Shown: piece by piece, positions 17,018 to 26,064 of the stretch
Layout: each line of letters starts with the position of its first letter
How positions within the stretch are numbered: position 1 is the first letter of the stretch
Assembly (NCBI RefSeq): GCF_001613125.1
Contig: NZ_BDBT01000006.1
Location: forward strand, 186,001 to 250,000
Origin: Nocardia shimofusensis NBRC 100134
GTDB lineage: Bacteria > Actinomycetota > Actinomycetes > Mycobacteriales > Mycobacteriaceae
Direction: 5' to 3'
DNA: 64,000 nt
The notes under the pieces: generated by a model
Told to the model about the DNA's origin: nothing
Seen by the model: only the letters and a program-made list of their open reading frames with translations
Database searches by the model: none
Program-made: the position numbers and the translations under genes

Positions 17018-17830
17018 TCATACCGCACCCCGGATCCAGCGTTCCCGCAGCGCGACGAGCACCGCGACCGACACCAGCAGCAGTACCAGGCTCAACACGA
17101 TCGCGGCCTCGGGATCGGACTCGAGGGCGAGGTAGACCGCCAAGGGCATGGTCGTGGTCTTGCCCGGGAAATTGCCCGCGAAGGTGATGGTCGCCCCGAA
17201 CTCGCCGAGCGCGCGTGCCCAGCACAACACCGCGCCCGCGATCACCCCCGGCATGACCGAGGGCAGCGTCACCCGGCGGAAGGCATACCAACGGCCGGCC
17301 CCCAGCGTCGCGGCGGCTTCCTCGAACCGGGGATCGGCGGCCCGCAGCGCGCCTTCGACCGAGATCACCAGGAACGGCATGGCCACGAACGCCTCGGCGA
17401 CGATCACCCCGGCGGTGGTGAACGGCAGCGACACCCCGAACCACTCGTCGAGATAGCGGCCGATGAATCCGCGCCTGCCCAAGGCCAGCAGCAGCGCCAC
17501 ACCGCCGACCACCGGCGGCAAGACCAGCGGCACCGTGACCAGGGCGCGGATCAGCCCGCGCCCCGGCAACTGCGCGCGCGCCAGCAACCACGCCAGCGGA
17601 ATCCCCAGCACCAGGCAGATCACCGTGGCCGTACTCGCGCAGATCAGCGAAAGCCGCAGCGCCTGGCCGACGTCGGCGCTGAACAACCGGCTCGGCACCG
17701 TCGTCCACGGGGCGCGCGAGAACAACCCGATCAGCGGGATCAGCAGGAACGCCAGTCCGCACACCGCGGGCAGCATCAGTATCAGCGGGCGCCGCCCGCG
17801 CGCCGCCCGTCGTCGCGCCGCAGTGGTCAT
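17018..17830 (-). CDS. modB: molybdate ABC transporter permease
   Basis: A 270-residue permease of the ModB type, with about six membrane helices. The coupling-loop motif that contacts ModC is EEAAATLGAGRWYAFRRVTL, followed by the conserved ARALGEFGATITFAGN. The start overlaps the modA stop by 4 bp. It carries molybdate across the plasma membrane. Confidence 0.94.
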   Translation of the reverse strand: MTTAARRRAARGRRPLILMLPAVCGLAFLLIPLIGLFSRAPWTTVPSRLFSADVGQALRLSLICASTATVICLVLGIPLAWLLARAQLPGRGLIRALVTVPLVLPPVVGGVALLLALGRRGFIGRYLDEWFGVSLPFTTAGVIVAEAFVAMPFLVISVEGALRAADPRFEEAAATLGAGRWYAFRRVTLPSVMPGVIAGAVLCWARALGEFGATITFAGNFPGKTTTMPLAVYLALESDPEAAIVLSLVLLLVSVAVLVALRERWIRGAV

Positions 17831-18642
17831 GGGAGGTCGAATCCCGCGGCGGTGAAGACCGGTTCGGCCTGCTCGGAGGTCACGAAGGCGACGAATGCCG
17901 TTGCCGTGGCCGGATTCGGCGCCTCGGCCAGCGGGGCGATCGGGTAGTCGTTGACGGCCGCCGCGGATTCGGGGAAGTCGATGCCTTCGACCTTCTCCCC
18001 CGCCGACAGCACGTCGGTGCGATACACCAGTGCCGCGTCGACCTCACCGAGGGTGACTTTGGTCAGAGCCGCCTTCACATCCTGCTCGCGGGTGTCGGGC
18101 GAGGGGGTGATGCCCGCGGCTCGGAACACCGTCGCCGCGGCCGCACCGCAGGGCACCTGCTCGGCGCACAACGCGATCGTGTTGCCCGGCTCGGCGAAAT
18201 CGGGCAGACCGGTGACGCCGCCCGGATTACCCCGCGGAACGGCGATTTCGAGACGGTTGCGCACGAGGGCGACCGGTTCGGCGGTGACCTCCCCGCTGTC
18301 GCGGACCTGCTGCATGTTCTTCTCGGCCGCCGAGGTGAACACATCCGCGGGAGCGCCCTGCGTGATCTGCTGGGCCAGCGCGGAGCTGCCCGCGAACCCG
18401 AACACCACGTCCACGCCGGGGTTGGCGGCTTCGAACCGCTGCCCCAGCTCGGTGAACACCTCCGTCAGCGACGCCGCCGCGAACACCGTCACCGTGCCCG
18501 ACACCGTCGAGCCGGCACCGGATCCGGTGCTGCCCTCGGAGCCGCAGCCGACCAGGACCGCACCAGCCAGCACTGCCGCGATCGCCGGATGCGCGCCGCG
18601 CGTCGTCTTCGTCCCCACAGCCCTCGTTCCCGAATTCCTCAC
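17827..18642 (-). CDS. modA: molybdate-binding lipoprotein
   Basis: A 271-residue periplasmic-binding-type lipoprotein. The signal peptide ends in the lipobox VLVGC (Cys near residue 33), followed by a Gly/Ser linker. Oxyanion-binding segments typical of ModA are VFAAASLTEVF and FGFAGSSALAQQI; the C-terminal half carries VDAALVYRTDV. Its ATG overlaps the upstream regulator stop by 4 bp. It captures molybdate or tungstate outside the membrane and delivers it to ModB. Confidence 0.94.
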   Translation of the reverse strand: MRNSGTRAVGTKTTRGAHPAIAAVLAGAVLVGCGSEGSTGSGAGSTVSGTVTVFAAASLTEVFTELGQRFEAANPGVDVVFGFAGSSALAQQITQGAPADVFTSAAEKNMQQVRDSGEVTAEPVALVRNRLEIAVPRGNPGGVTGLPDFAEPGNTIALCAEQVPCGAAAATVFRAAGITPSPDTREQDVKAALTKVTLGEVDAALVYRTDVLSAGEKVEGIDFPESAAAVNDYPIAPLAEAPNPATATAFVAFVTSEQAEPVFTAAGFDLP

Positions 18643-19046
18643 CCTCGCAGCCCTTCGGGAATCTCCACCACGACATGCGTGGATTTCACCGATGCCACCG
18701 CGACGCTGCCGACCTCCAGCCCGAGTTCGTCCACCGACTCGCGGCTGAGCAGTGACACCAGCCGAAACGGCCCGGCCTGCATCTCCACCTGTGCCATCAC
18801 CGTGTCCTTGACCACCCGGGTCACGATCCCGCGCATCCGATTGCGCGCCGAGGCCGCCACCGTCGCGCCCACCGCCGGAGCCTCGGTGTGCGTGCGCAGG
18901 AACTCGGCCAGATCGCGGCCGCTGACACCTTTGCGGCCGGAGTCGAGCTGAATCGCCGCCAGACGGCCCTGGTCGATCCAGCGGCGCACGGTGTCATCGC
19001 TGACCCCGACGAGCTCGGCCACCTCGCTGATCCGCAGATTCGACAT
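18639..19046 (-). CDS. HTH-Mop molybdate-responsive regulator
   Basis: A 135-residue protein. Residues 1-50 form an excisionase/MerR-like helix-turn-helix (LRISEVAELVGVSDDTVRRW). Residues 68-133 form a Mop/TOBE domain (NRMRGIVTRVVKDTVMAQV to STHVVVEIPEG) of the kind that binds molybdate. It heads the mod operon, overlapping modA by 4 bp, and is a plausible molybdate-dependent autoregulator, functionally like ModE but with a different HTH. Start ATG 19046 lies 7 nt after a -10 box (leaderless). Confidence 0.88.
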   Translation of the reverse strand: MSNLRISEVAELVGVSDDTVRRWIDQGRLAAIQLDSGRKGVSGRDLAEFLRTHTEAPAVGATVAASARNRMRGIVTRVVKDTVMAQVEMQAGPFRLVSLLSRESVDELGLEVGSVAVASVKSTHVVVEIPEGLRG

Positions 19047-19053
19047 GATCGGC

Positions 19054-19059
19054 AGTATA
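19054..19059 (-). promoter_or_regulatory. -10 box of the mod operon, leaderless
   Basis: Read leftward, TATACT is followed by 7 nt and the ATG at 19046. No Shine-Dalgarno sequence is present. Confidence 0.65.
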
Positions 19060-19275
19060 TTCCCGCATCCACGGATCGTGCGCCCGATAGATGCGGGTAT
19101 CCCGTCGGCAGCGTTTGTAGCGGCACCTCGACACGCGATGGACCGGTCAGGAATCGAGAAGCTTCCCCTGCTCGCCGCTTCTAGCGTGATCGTCGAGAGG
19201 TCGGGTATGTGGTCACCGATCGACGACCCGGACCGATGGACGAACTCACACGACACGAACCGGAGGTGGCCGGAC

Positions 19276-19749
19276 ATGGCCGGAGAACAGCGGACGACAA
19301 GCGGTGACGAGCGGGCGGCCGGACCGTTGCGACGGCTGTCGCTGTGGTTCCAGCGAACGACCAACGCCCGCACGGTGACCCGTATCCGGCGTAAGGGGGG
19401 ACGGATGATGGGCATGGACGTGCTCATCCTGCACACCACCGGCCGCCGCAGCGGCGCCCATCGTGAATCCCCGCTGGCCTGGTTCGCCGACGGCGAGAAC
19501 TCCTGGCTGATCATCGCCTCCGGCGGCGGCGACCGGCATCCCGACTGGTATGTGAACCTGATGGCCAACCCGCACGACGCCGCGATCGAATTCAGCGGCT
19601 GCGAACCGCGCCCGGTCCGCCCGCACCGGCTCGACGGCCCCGACCGCGACCACGCGTGGAGTCGCGTCGTGCGTGAGCAGCCGCGCTACGAGAAGTACCA
19701 GCGCAAATCCGACCGCCACTACCCGCTCGTGCGTCTCACCGCCGTCTGA
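19276..19749 (+). CDS. deazaflavin-dependent nitroreductase-family protein
   Basis: A 157-residue protein of the Ddn/DUF385 family, which uses cofactor F420 or related flavins. Family landmarks are TRIRRKGGRMMGMDVLILHT, TTGRRSGAHRESPL, the glycine-rich IIASGGGDRHPDWYVNLMAN, and a C-terminal YEKYQRKSDRHYPLVRL. ATG 19276 follows GGAGGT with an 8-nt spacer; another ATG at 19207 lacks one. The substrate is unknown. It is a single gene between the mod operon and a short noncoding stretch. Confidence 0.88.
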   Translation: MAGEQRTTSGDERAAGPLRRLSLWFQRTTNARTVTRIRRKGGRMMGMDVLILHTTGRRSGAHRESPLAWFADGENSWLIIASGGGDRHPDWYVNLMANPHDAAIEFSGCEPRPVRPHRLDGPDRDHAWSRVVREQPRYEKYQRKSDRHYPLVRLTAV

Positions 19750-20092
19750 ACGCCCGCGGCAGCGCCCGCCGCCACCGGCCGCCACGGGCGCTGTCTACGC
19801 CCACGATGTCGGCTCGGTCGACGGCACCCGCCCCGGCCTCGGCCTCCGCCCCGGTTCGGACCTCGCCACGGACCCCGGCCTCGGGGCGAGCATCGCGCCG
19901 GACTCCGCCGTCGGCGTCGGCAGCCGACGAGGTCCGCGCGGAGGTCGGCGAGCGAGAATCTCCCCGCGCGGCCGAGCGCGCCTGGCGGCACGGCCGGCTC
20001 ACCGGCCTGCGAGCCCGCACCGAGGCCGCTACCCGAACGGCCCGCTGCGTGATGTGCCGGGTTCAGGCGGTTCGGGTCGACGGACCTGCCGC
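19750..20092. other. low-complexity intergenic region
   Basis: About 340 bp of very GC-rich sequence with imperfect CCCCGGCCTCGG-type repetition. Frames on both strands give only Ala/Arg/Pro/Ser-rich translations with no family resemblance and no ribosome site. I see no gene here. Confidence 0.55.
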
Positions 20093-21178
20093 CTACAGCG
20101 AGAATGTCAGCCGGTGCGGGGCGAGATAGTCCTGAGGGTCGTGCAGGGAGCGCAGTTGCGGGCGCAACGGGATAGAGAGGCGGTCGAGCTCGGCGGTCAG
20201 CGGCGGGTCGTAGGTGGCGGCCGAGGCGGTCAGGCCGGGGAGCCAGTTGTCGTGGTGACCTGGCACGAACACCGTCGGTGACAGGGCCTCGATGTAGGTG
20301 CGGGGGTCACGCAGGCCGTTGCTGATCTGGTTGTAGCCCTGCACGGCGCCGATGTGCACATCGGTGGGCGGCAGATCGGCCAGCACATCGAGCACCTGCG
20401 GGGCGACCTCACACAGCGGGCCCGAGGAATCGTGCCAGGTGAGGGCGAAACCGGGGACACGGAACTGGTAGAGCAGCACCCCGCCCTCGGGGTCGAACAG
20501 GCGCGGTACGGTGCGGCGCAGATCCGACAGCGACGGCGGATGCCGCAGGATCGGGCCCAGTTCCGGGCGGGGGAAGAAGCGTGGTGAGGCGGTGGCCGGG
20601 TCGGTGGGGGTGCGCGCGGAATGCAGGTGCCGTACCGCCGTCAGGCGCACCGGGCCGACCGTGCGGTCCTCGCGACGGCCGATCGGGGTGCGGGCATCGC
20701 CCAGCCCCACCGTCGGGAACCAGGCGCCGGGGACCTGCGCGCGGACCGTCGCGCAGTGCTCGGCGGTGCCGTAGACCGTCGCACCCGTCGCCGCGGCGAT
20801 CGGTCCCGCGTCGGCGGCGTGGTCGAAATGGCCGTGGCCGATGAAGATCGCCTCCGGGCGCAGATCGGCCAGGTCCTGCACGGTGGCGGGCACGTAACCG
20901 GAACTGGTCAGGCTCGGCACCCACGCGTCCAGCAGCAGCACCGCACCGCCGATCGCGACCGCGTAGGTGGTGCACCCCACCCACGACAGCACCACCCGAT
21001 CGGTGCGCACCGCGCCGGTGATCTGGTCGACGACATCGGCGCCGAAGAACCGGGTGCGCGCGGCCACACAGCGCGGTGAGCCCGCCTCGACAGCCGCCAA
21101 CGGCGGTGGCGCGGCCACCAGCCCGGCGCCGAGCGCGGCGACGCGTCCGATCAGATGACGGGGATCGATACTGCACAC
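20093..21178 (-). CDS. MBL-fold metallo-hydrolase
   Basis: A 361-residue metallo-beta-lactamase-fold hydrolase. The metal-binding motif is IFIGHGHFDHAADAG (HxHxDH, near residue 115); later histidines in RHLHS and VPGHHDNW complete the site. The first 30 residues are hydrophobic (RVAALGAGLVAAPPPLAAV) and could be a signal or anchor, so the enzyme may act outside the cytoplasm. Start GTG 21178 is the likeliest but has no strong ribosome site. Substrate unknown. It lies downstream of mshC on the same strand, 67 bp away. Confidence 0.85.
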   Translation of the reverse strand: MCSIDPRHLIGRVAALGAGLVAAPPPLAAVEAGSPRCVAARTRFFGADVVDQITGAVRTDRVVLSWVGCTTYAVAIGGAVLLLDAWVPSLTSSGYVPATVQDLADLRPEAIFIGHGHFDHAADAGPIAAATGATVYGTAEHCATVRAQVPGAWFPTVGLGDARTPIGRREDRTVGPVRLTAVRHLHSARTPTDPATASPRFFPRPELGPILRHPPSLSDLRRTVPRLFDPEGGVLLYQFRVPGFALTWHDSSGPLCEVAPQVLDVLADLPPTDVHIGAVQGYNQISNGLRDPRTYIEALSPTVFVPGHHDNWLPGLTASAATYDPPLTAELDRLSIPLRPQLRSLHDPQDYLAPHRLTFSL

Positions 21179-21245
21179 GTCAGCACCACATCACGCCGCA
21201 TCCCTCGCGAGCAAGCCTGGTGCCCAGGTCGACATCGACCGCCGC

Positions 21246-22484
21246 TCACAGATCCACGCCGAGCAGCGCGTCGACCGCCGCGGCGAGCGCGGCCGGTGCG
21301 GCGGTGTCCGAGCCGCCGTACTCGGTGGCGTCGTGCACCCAATTGTCGACCGCGGCGAGCGCTTTGGGCGTATCCAGGTCGTCGGCCAGATGCTGACGCA
21401 ACCGGGCGATCGTGTTCTCCGCGGACGGTCCGGAGGCCAAGGCGGCGGCGTGCCGCCAGCGGGCCAGGCGCAGCAGGGCCTGGTCGAGGATCGCGTCGGT
21501 CCACATGCGGTCCTGGCGGTAGTGCCCGGCCAGCAGGCCCAGCCGGATCGCGGCCGGATCCACCCCGGCCTCACGCAGTGCGGAGACCAGCACCAGATTG
21601 CCCTTGGACTTCGACATCTTCTCGCCGTCCAGGCCGATCAGCCCGGCGTGCACGTAGTGGCGGGCGAAGCGGCGCCCGGCGACCACCGATTCGGCGTGCG
21701 CGGCGGAGTATTCGTGATGCGGATAGATCAGATCGCTGCCGCCCCCCTGGATGTCGAGCTGCGGGCCGAGCCGGTTCATCGCGATCGCCGAACACTCGAT
21801 GTGCCAGCCGGGACGGCCGGGGCCGAACGGGGCGGGCCAGGACGGTTCGCCCGGTCGGGCGGCGCGCCACAGCAACGCGTCCAAGGGGTCGTGCTTGCCG
21901 GCGCGGTCGGGGTCGCCGCCGCGTTCGGCGAACAGCCGACTCATGGTGTCGTGGTCGTAACCGGATTCGTAGCCGAACTGTTCGGTGGCGTCGGCGCGGA
22001 AGTAGATGTCGGGGAACTCGGGATCCTCGACGGTGTAGGCGGCGCCGTTGGCGAGCAGCTTCTGCACGAATTCGACGACCTCGTCGACGGATTCGATCGC
22101 GCCCACATACTCCCGCGGCGGCAGCACCCGCAGCGCGGACATGTCGGTGCGGAACAGTTCGATCTCACGGTCGCCCAGATCACGCCAGTCCACGCCGTCG
22201 CGTTCGGCGCGTTCGAACAGCGGGTCGTCGACGTCGGTGACGTTCTGCACGTAGTGCACGTCGTGGCCGTTGTCGCGCAGCACCCGGTTGACGAGGTCGA
22301 AGGTCAGGTAGGTGGCGGCGTGACCGAGGTGGGTGGCGTCGTAGGGCGTGATGCCGCAGACGTACATGGTGGCCGTCGCCGCGGGAGCCAGCGGACGCAC
22401 CTGACGATCGGCGGTGTCGTACAAACGCAACGGCGGCCCTGCTCCGGGAACGGTCGGTAGGGCGGTGTCGGACCAGGACTGCAT
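21246..22484 (-). CDS. mshC: mycothiol ligase MshC
   Basis: A 412-residue cysteine:glucosaminyl-inositol ligase, which joins cysteine to GlcN-inositol in the fourth step of mycothiol synthesis. It is a class I aminoacyl-tRNA synthetase relative: the HIGH-type motif is [15 protein letters not shown], the KMSKS motif is [10 protein letters not shown], and zinc ligands include Cys in MYVCGI and [11 protein letters not shown]. The N-terminal MQSWSD and length match known MshC. Start ATG 22484 lies 7 nt after a -10 box. The presence of mshC marks a mycothiol-using actinobacterium. Confidence 0.96.
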   Translation of the reverse strand: MQSWSDTALPTVPGAGPPLRLYDTADRQVRPLAPAATATMYVCGITPYDATHLGHAATYLTFDLVNRVLRDNGHDVHYVQNVTDVDDPLFERAERDGVDWRDLGDREIELFRTDMSALRVLPPREYVGAIESVDEVVEFVQKLLANGAAYTVEDPEFPDIYFRADATEQFGYESGYDHDTMSRLFAERGGDPDRAGKHDPLDALLWRAARPGEPSWPAPFGPGRPGWHIECSAIAMNRLGPQLDIQGGGSDLIYPHHEYSAAHAESVVAGRRFARHYVHAGLIGLDGEKMSKSKGNLVLVSALREAGVDPAAIRLGLLAGHYRQDRMWTDAILDQALLRLARWRHAAALASGPSAENTIARLRQHLADDLDTPKALAAVDNWVHDATEYGGSDTAAPAALAAAVDALLGVDL

Positions 22485-22491
22485 GGTGTCG

Positions 22492-22497
22492 AGAGTA
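22492..22497 (-). promoter_or_regulatory. -10 box of mshC, leaderless
   Basis: Read leftward, TACTCT (TANNNT) is followed by 7 nt and the ATG of mshC. It gives mshC its own promoter, apart from the upstream genes. Confidence 0.6.
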
Positions 22498-22668
22498 GAT
22501 GTCGCGGCAGCGGTGCCGCCGCACACCCCGTCACTGCCGGTGCCCGGCCGCGCGAATGTGACGGCCGCTACCTGCCGTGACCGGCAAACCGTCGGCGACG
22601 GTCAACGGTTGCGTTCCGGCGGAATCCAACAGCCGCGGAACCGCGGCGACGGGTAGCGAAGCGCGGGG

Positions 22669-23493
22669 TCAGAACGCCGGCCACGGGATCGGCCGACCGG
22701 TGCGCGGGCGCGGCATCACCGGATCATCGAGCAATTCGCGGGTGCGTTCGCTCAGCGCGTCGATCTCGGTGTCGGTGATGTGCTCGGCCAGCGCGTCGGC
22801 CAGCGGCCCCGACAGCGCCTGCGCGAAGGCGGTGATGTCCTCGACCAGCGCGGTGTCGATCGGGGCGCCCGCCCACCCCCACAGCACCGTGCGCAGCTTG
22901 TGTTCCCGGTGCAGGCAGATGCCGTGATCGACGCCGTAGACCTGACCGTCGACACCCTCGAGCGCGTGCCCGCCCTTGCGGTCGGCGTTGTTGAGGATCA
23001 GATCGAGCACGGCGACGCGGTGCAGGCGCGGGTCGTCGGCGTGGATGAGCGACACCTCCTCGCCGGTGTCGTCCAGCGCGCGCAGCACTTCCCGGAACCC
23101 GTCGGGCACCGCGGCCGGTGGGCACAGGTCGACCAGGTCCAGGCGCGGGGTGTGACCGGGATGCACGTCGGTGTGGTGGTCGGCCGATTCCACCCAGCGC
23201 TGCACCATGCCCGGGCCGTAAGGGCCCTCGCGCAGAATCGTTTCGGGGATGACACCCCAGCCGATCGCCTCGGAGATCAGATACGAGGCGACTTCGCGGC
23301 CGGCGAGGGTGCCGTCGGGGAAATCCCACAGCGGGCGTTCCCCCCGCACCGGCTTGTACACCACGCGTAGCGGCGCGGACTCCTCGCCGAGGTCGGGTGG
23401 GGCGATCTCGCAGACCAGGGTGACGTTGCTGGCAGTGGTGACCCGGCCGATGACGCTCAGTTCACCGGTGCGCAACCGGTCGGGCTGGCTCAC
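22669..23493 (-). CDS. SCO1664-family kinase-like protein
   Basis: A 274-residue protein of the actinobacterial SCO1664 family, related to PI3/4-kinase folds. A phosphate-anchoring lysine sits in LRVVYKPVRGERPLWDFP, the catalytic-loop-like segment is LDLILNNADRKGGHAL and the metal-binding part is VYGVDHGICLH. The role is not established. The order phosphatase, DUF3090, SCO1664 and mshC is conserved in many actinobacteria, which hints at a shared process. The DUF3090 gene ends 3 bp upstream, so the pair is surely one operon. Confidence 0.88.
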   Translation of the reverse strand: MSQPDRLRTGELSVIGRVTTASNVTLVCEIAPPDLGEESAPLRVVYKPVRGERPLWDFPDGTLAGREVASYLISEAIGWGVIPETILREGPYGPGMVQRWVESADHHTDVHPGHTPRLDLVDLCPPAAVPDGFREVLRALDDTGEEVSLIHADDPRLHRVAVLDLILNNADRKGGHALEGVDGQVYGVDHGICLHREHKLRTVLWGWAGAPIDTALVEDITAFAQALSGPLADALAEHITDTEIDALSERTRELLDDPVMPRPRTGRPIPWPAF

Positions 23494-23496
23494 CGC

Positions 23497-24087
23497 TCAC
23501 TCCTCGTCCTCGGCATCGGCGGCGCCGAAGATCTCACCGCGTTTGTAGCCGTTGGTGCGCACGCACATGTGCCCGCGCGCCGAGAGCGGCTCCCCGCACA
23601 ACGGGCACGGCGGGCGTCCGGCGGCGATCACCTTCGCCGAACGCAACGCGAACTCCCTCGCCTGCTCGGGAGTCAGGAACACCCGCACCGCGTCGGGACC
23701 TTCCTCGGTGTCGTCGAGCACCACCGACTCGTCGACCTCGGTCTCGGTGATCGCCAGCAATTCCACGACCACCGCGCCCGCGTCGGCGTCCCAGCCCAAA
23801 CCCATCGTGCCGACCCGGAACTCGGCGTCGATCGGGGTCACCAGCGGATCGGTGTCGGAAACGTCCTCGGCCTGCGGAGGCACCTCGGCGCCGAAGCGGC
23901 GCGCCACCTCGTCCAGCAGCAGACCCATCCGATCGGCCAGCACTTTGACCTGCTGCTTTTCCAGCAGCACGCTCACCACCCTGGGCTGTTCGACGGCTTG
24001 GAGGTAGAACGCGCGATCGCCAGGCTCACCGACGGTCCCGGCGACGAACCGATCAGGAGTGCGAAATACATGGATCGCTCGTGCCAT
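23497..24087 (-). CDS. DUF3090 zinc-ribbon protein
   Basis: A 196-residue DUF3090 protein. The N-terminus ARAIHVFRTPDRFVAGTVG is typical, and the C-terminal zinc ribbon is CPLCGEPLSARGHMC. ATG 24087 follows GGAGGAG with a 6-nt spacer and is preferred over the in-frame GTG six bases upstream. Function unknown; always found with the phosphatase and SCO1664 partners, as here. Confidence 0.9.
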   Translation of the reverse strand: MARAIHVFRTPDRFVAGTVGEPGDRAFYLQAVEQPRVVSVLLEKQQVKVLADRMGLLLDEVARRFGAEVPPQAEDVSDTDPLVTPIDAEFRVGTMGLGWDADAGAVVVELLAITETEVDESVVLDDTEEGPDAVRVFLTPEQAREFALRSAKVIAAGRPPCPLCGEPLSARGHMCVRTNGYKRGEIFGAADAEDEE

Positions 24088-24140
24088 CTGCACCTCCTCC
24101 AGATCGATGTCTCTGCTCGACTACCCACGCCAGGTGATCG

Positions 24141-24875
24141 TTACCGCTGCGCATTCCCATTATCCGCCCCGGCCGTGCCGCCGATCTCGCCGCCGGGCAC
24201 CGGCCCGGACGGCTGCTCACGCCCGGCGTCGGGGGCCGGTTCCCGCACCGCGGCCAGCGCGGCCAGGTCGGTGCCGGTGTCGTTGATCCGCCACACGTAG
24301 GGGGCGTGCGGGGTGTACCGGATGACACTGATCGAGGCAGGCTCGACCACGATGCGCTGGAATCCGTCCAGGTGGATGCCCAGCGCGTCGGCCAGCACCG
24401 ACTTGATGACATCACCGTGTGTGCACGCCACCCACAGCACGTCGTGACCGTGCCGCTCGGCGAAGACTCGGTCGTGTTCGCGGATCGCGGCCACCGCGCG
24501 CTGCTGCACCTGCGCCAGCCCCTCGCCGCCGGGGAACACGGCGCCCGAGGCGTGCCGTTGCACGACTTTCCACAACGGCTCCCGAACCAGGTCGGCGATG
24601 ACCTTGCCGGTCCACTCGCCGTAGTCGACCTCGACGATCCGTTCGTCCTCGCGCGGATCCAGCGACAGCTTCTCCGCCAGCGGCGCCACGGTGCGGCGGC
24701 AGCGCAGCAGCGGTGACGCGACGATGTGGCGGATCGGCAGCCCGGCCAAGCGGTCGGCGAGCGAGCGCGCCTGTTCGTCGCCGTACTCGGTGAGGTCCAC
24801 GCCTTGGCTTCGGCCGGCGAGGGTGCGCGCGGTGTTGGACGTGGACACGCCGTGGCGCAGCAGGATCACCGTCAT
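24141..24875 (-). CDS. histidine-phosphatase (phosphoglycerate mutase-like)
   Basis: A 244-residue protein of the histidine phosphatase superfamily. The phosphorylated histidine is in VILLRHGVSTSN, an arginine and a later Arg-Cys are in ASPLLRCRRT, and the second catalytic histidine is in ACTHGDVIKS. The length and conserved context correspond to the MSMEG_4193/Rv2135c group. The C-terminal 35 residues are Gly/Pro-rich and probably disordered. The substrate is not known. It lies 53 bp after uppP and 53 bp before DUF3090. Confidence 0.9.
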   Translation of the reverse strand: MTVILLRHGVSTSNTARTLAGRSQGVDLTEYGDEQARSLADRLAGLPIRHIVASPLLRCRRTVAPLAEKLSLDPREDERIVEVDYGEWTGKVIADLVREPLWKVVQRHASGAVFPGGEGLAQVQQRAVAAIREHDRVFAERHGHDVLWVACTHGDVIKSVLADALGIHLDGFQRIVVEPASISVIRYTPHAPYVWRINDTGTDLAALAAVREPAPDAGREQPSGPVPGGEIGGTAGADNGNAQR

Positions 24876-24928
24876 GCGATCAGCCTAACGGGGCCGTGTG
24901 CGGCCGGTCGGGGTTGCGCGGCGGGAGA

Positions 24929-25870
24929 TCATATCGCCGAGATCACCCCGCCGGCGAGCAGACCCATGATGATCAGGCCGAGCACGATGCGGTAGCCGAC
25001 GAACCAGTTCAGCGAATGCTTGGCCACGAACTTCAGCAGCCACGCCACCGAGATGTAGCCGACGACGAAGGACACGAGCGTGGCGACCAGCAGTTGCGCG
25101 CCCGAGGCGTTGAGTCCCTCACCGGCGGGTTCGAAGGCATCCGGCAGGGAGAACAAGCCCGAGGCGGTGACCGCCGGGATGGCCAGCAGGAACGAGAACC
25201 GCACCGCGGCCTCCCGCTCGAGGCCGAGGAACAGACCGGCCGAGGACGTCGCGCCCGAGCGGGAAACGCCGGGGATCAGCGCCAGGCACTGCGCGAAGCC
25301 CATGATGAGACCGTCGCGGGTGGTCAGTTTGTCCATGGGACGCTTCTGTGTGCCGTAGTACTCGGCGGCCGCGATCACCAGCGCGAACGCGATCAGCATG
25401 AACGACACCAGCCACAGGTTGCGCGCGCCGGTGCGGATCTCGTCCTTGAACAGCAGCCCGAGCACGCCGATCGGGATGGTCGCGATGATCACGTACCAGC
25501 CGATGCGGTAGTCGAGTTCGCGTTGCGCCTCCAGCGCGAAGTGGTGCTGGTTGTCGGCGGTCATGACCGGCAGGCGGGTGGTGGGCTGGTCGTGCACGGG
25601 TACCTTCGGACCGACCGCGACCCTCAGTTTCGCCCACACGGTGGTGCACCAGGTGATCGCGATGCGCCAGATGTCCTTGGCGAAGTACACCAGCACCGCG
25701 GCTTCGGTGCCCAGCTGGGTGACCGCGGTGAACGACGCGCCCGCGTCCGCGCCGAAGAACACCGAGGACACGATGCGCAGGTGCGCCGAGGAGGAGATCG
25801 GCAGAAATTCGGTCAATCCCTGGACCAGCCCGAGTACCAGCGCTTGAACCCAGGTCATCGACTCGACCAC
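24929..25870 (-). CDS. uppP: undecaprenyl-diphosphatase
   Basis: A 313-residue membrane phosphatase (UppP/BacA) that recycles undecaprenyl diphosphate for cell-wall synthesis and lowers bacitracin sensitivity. Active-site motifs are [14 protein letters not shown] and [17 protein letters not shown]; about eight hydrophobic helices are present. GTG 25870 has GGAGG 4 nt upstream; ATG 25858 is an alternative. It is first in the leftward run with the phosphatase, DUF3090 and SCO1664 genes. Confidence 0.95.
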   Translation of the reverse strand: MVESMTWVQALVLGLVQGLTEFLPISSSAHLRIVSSVFFGADAGASFTAVTQLGTEAAVLVYFAKDIWRIAITWCTTVWAKLRVAVGPKVPVHDQPTTRLPVMTADNQHHFALEAQRELDYRIGWYVIIATIPIGVLGLLFKDEIRTGARNLWLVSFMLIAFALVIAAAEYYGTQKRPMDKLTTRDGLIMGFAQCLALIPGVSRSGATSSAGLFLGLEREAAVRFSFLLAIPAVTASGLFSLPDAFEPAGEGLNASGAQLLVATLVSFVVGYISVAWLLKFVAKHSLNWFVGYRIVLGLIIMGLLAGGVISAI

Positions 25871-26028
25871 ACAACCTCCAACGTCATATATCTCGCCCGA
25901 AAACTCGTTACGCCGCTGGGCAATTGGTTTCGCGGCGCGACCGACGCCCTGGAAAACCCGGCGCGATCACGCAGCGACAGTACATGTTCGCTCGGGCGCG
26001 GGTGAGCTCGACCGGGCCCGGTACACCT

Positions 26029-26064
26029 TAGGCTTGCCGGGTGACGAAGACGGGGATCAGGTGA
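26029..26064 (+). promoter_or_regulatory. -10 box and possible 7-codon leader ORF
   Basis: TAGGCT (26029-26034) is followed by 6 nt and a GTG at 26041. That GTG opens a seven-codon frame (MTKTGIR) whose TGA at 26062-26064 overlaps the ATG of the downstream gene as TGATG. It may be a leaderless leader peptide coupling translation to the next gene, or simply a short untranslated leader containing GGGGATCAGG as ribosome site. Confidence 0.4.

Noticed and set aside
19806..20129. Ala/Ser/Arg-rich open frames between the nitroreductase and the MBL-fold gene
   Set aside because: Low-complexity translations, no ribosome site, no recognisable fold, and overlap with the MBL gene end.
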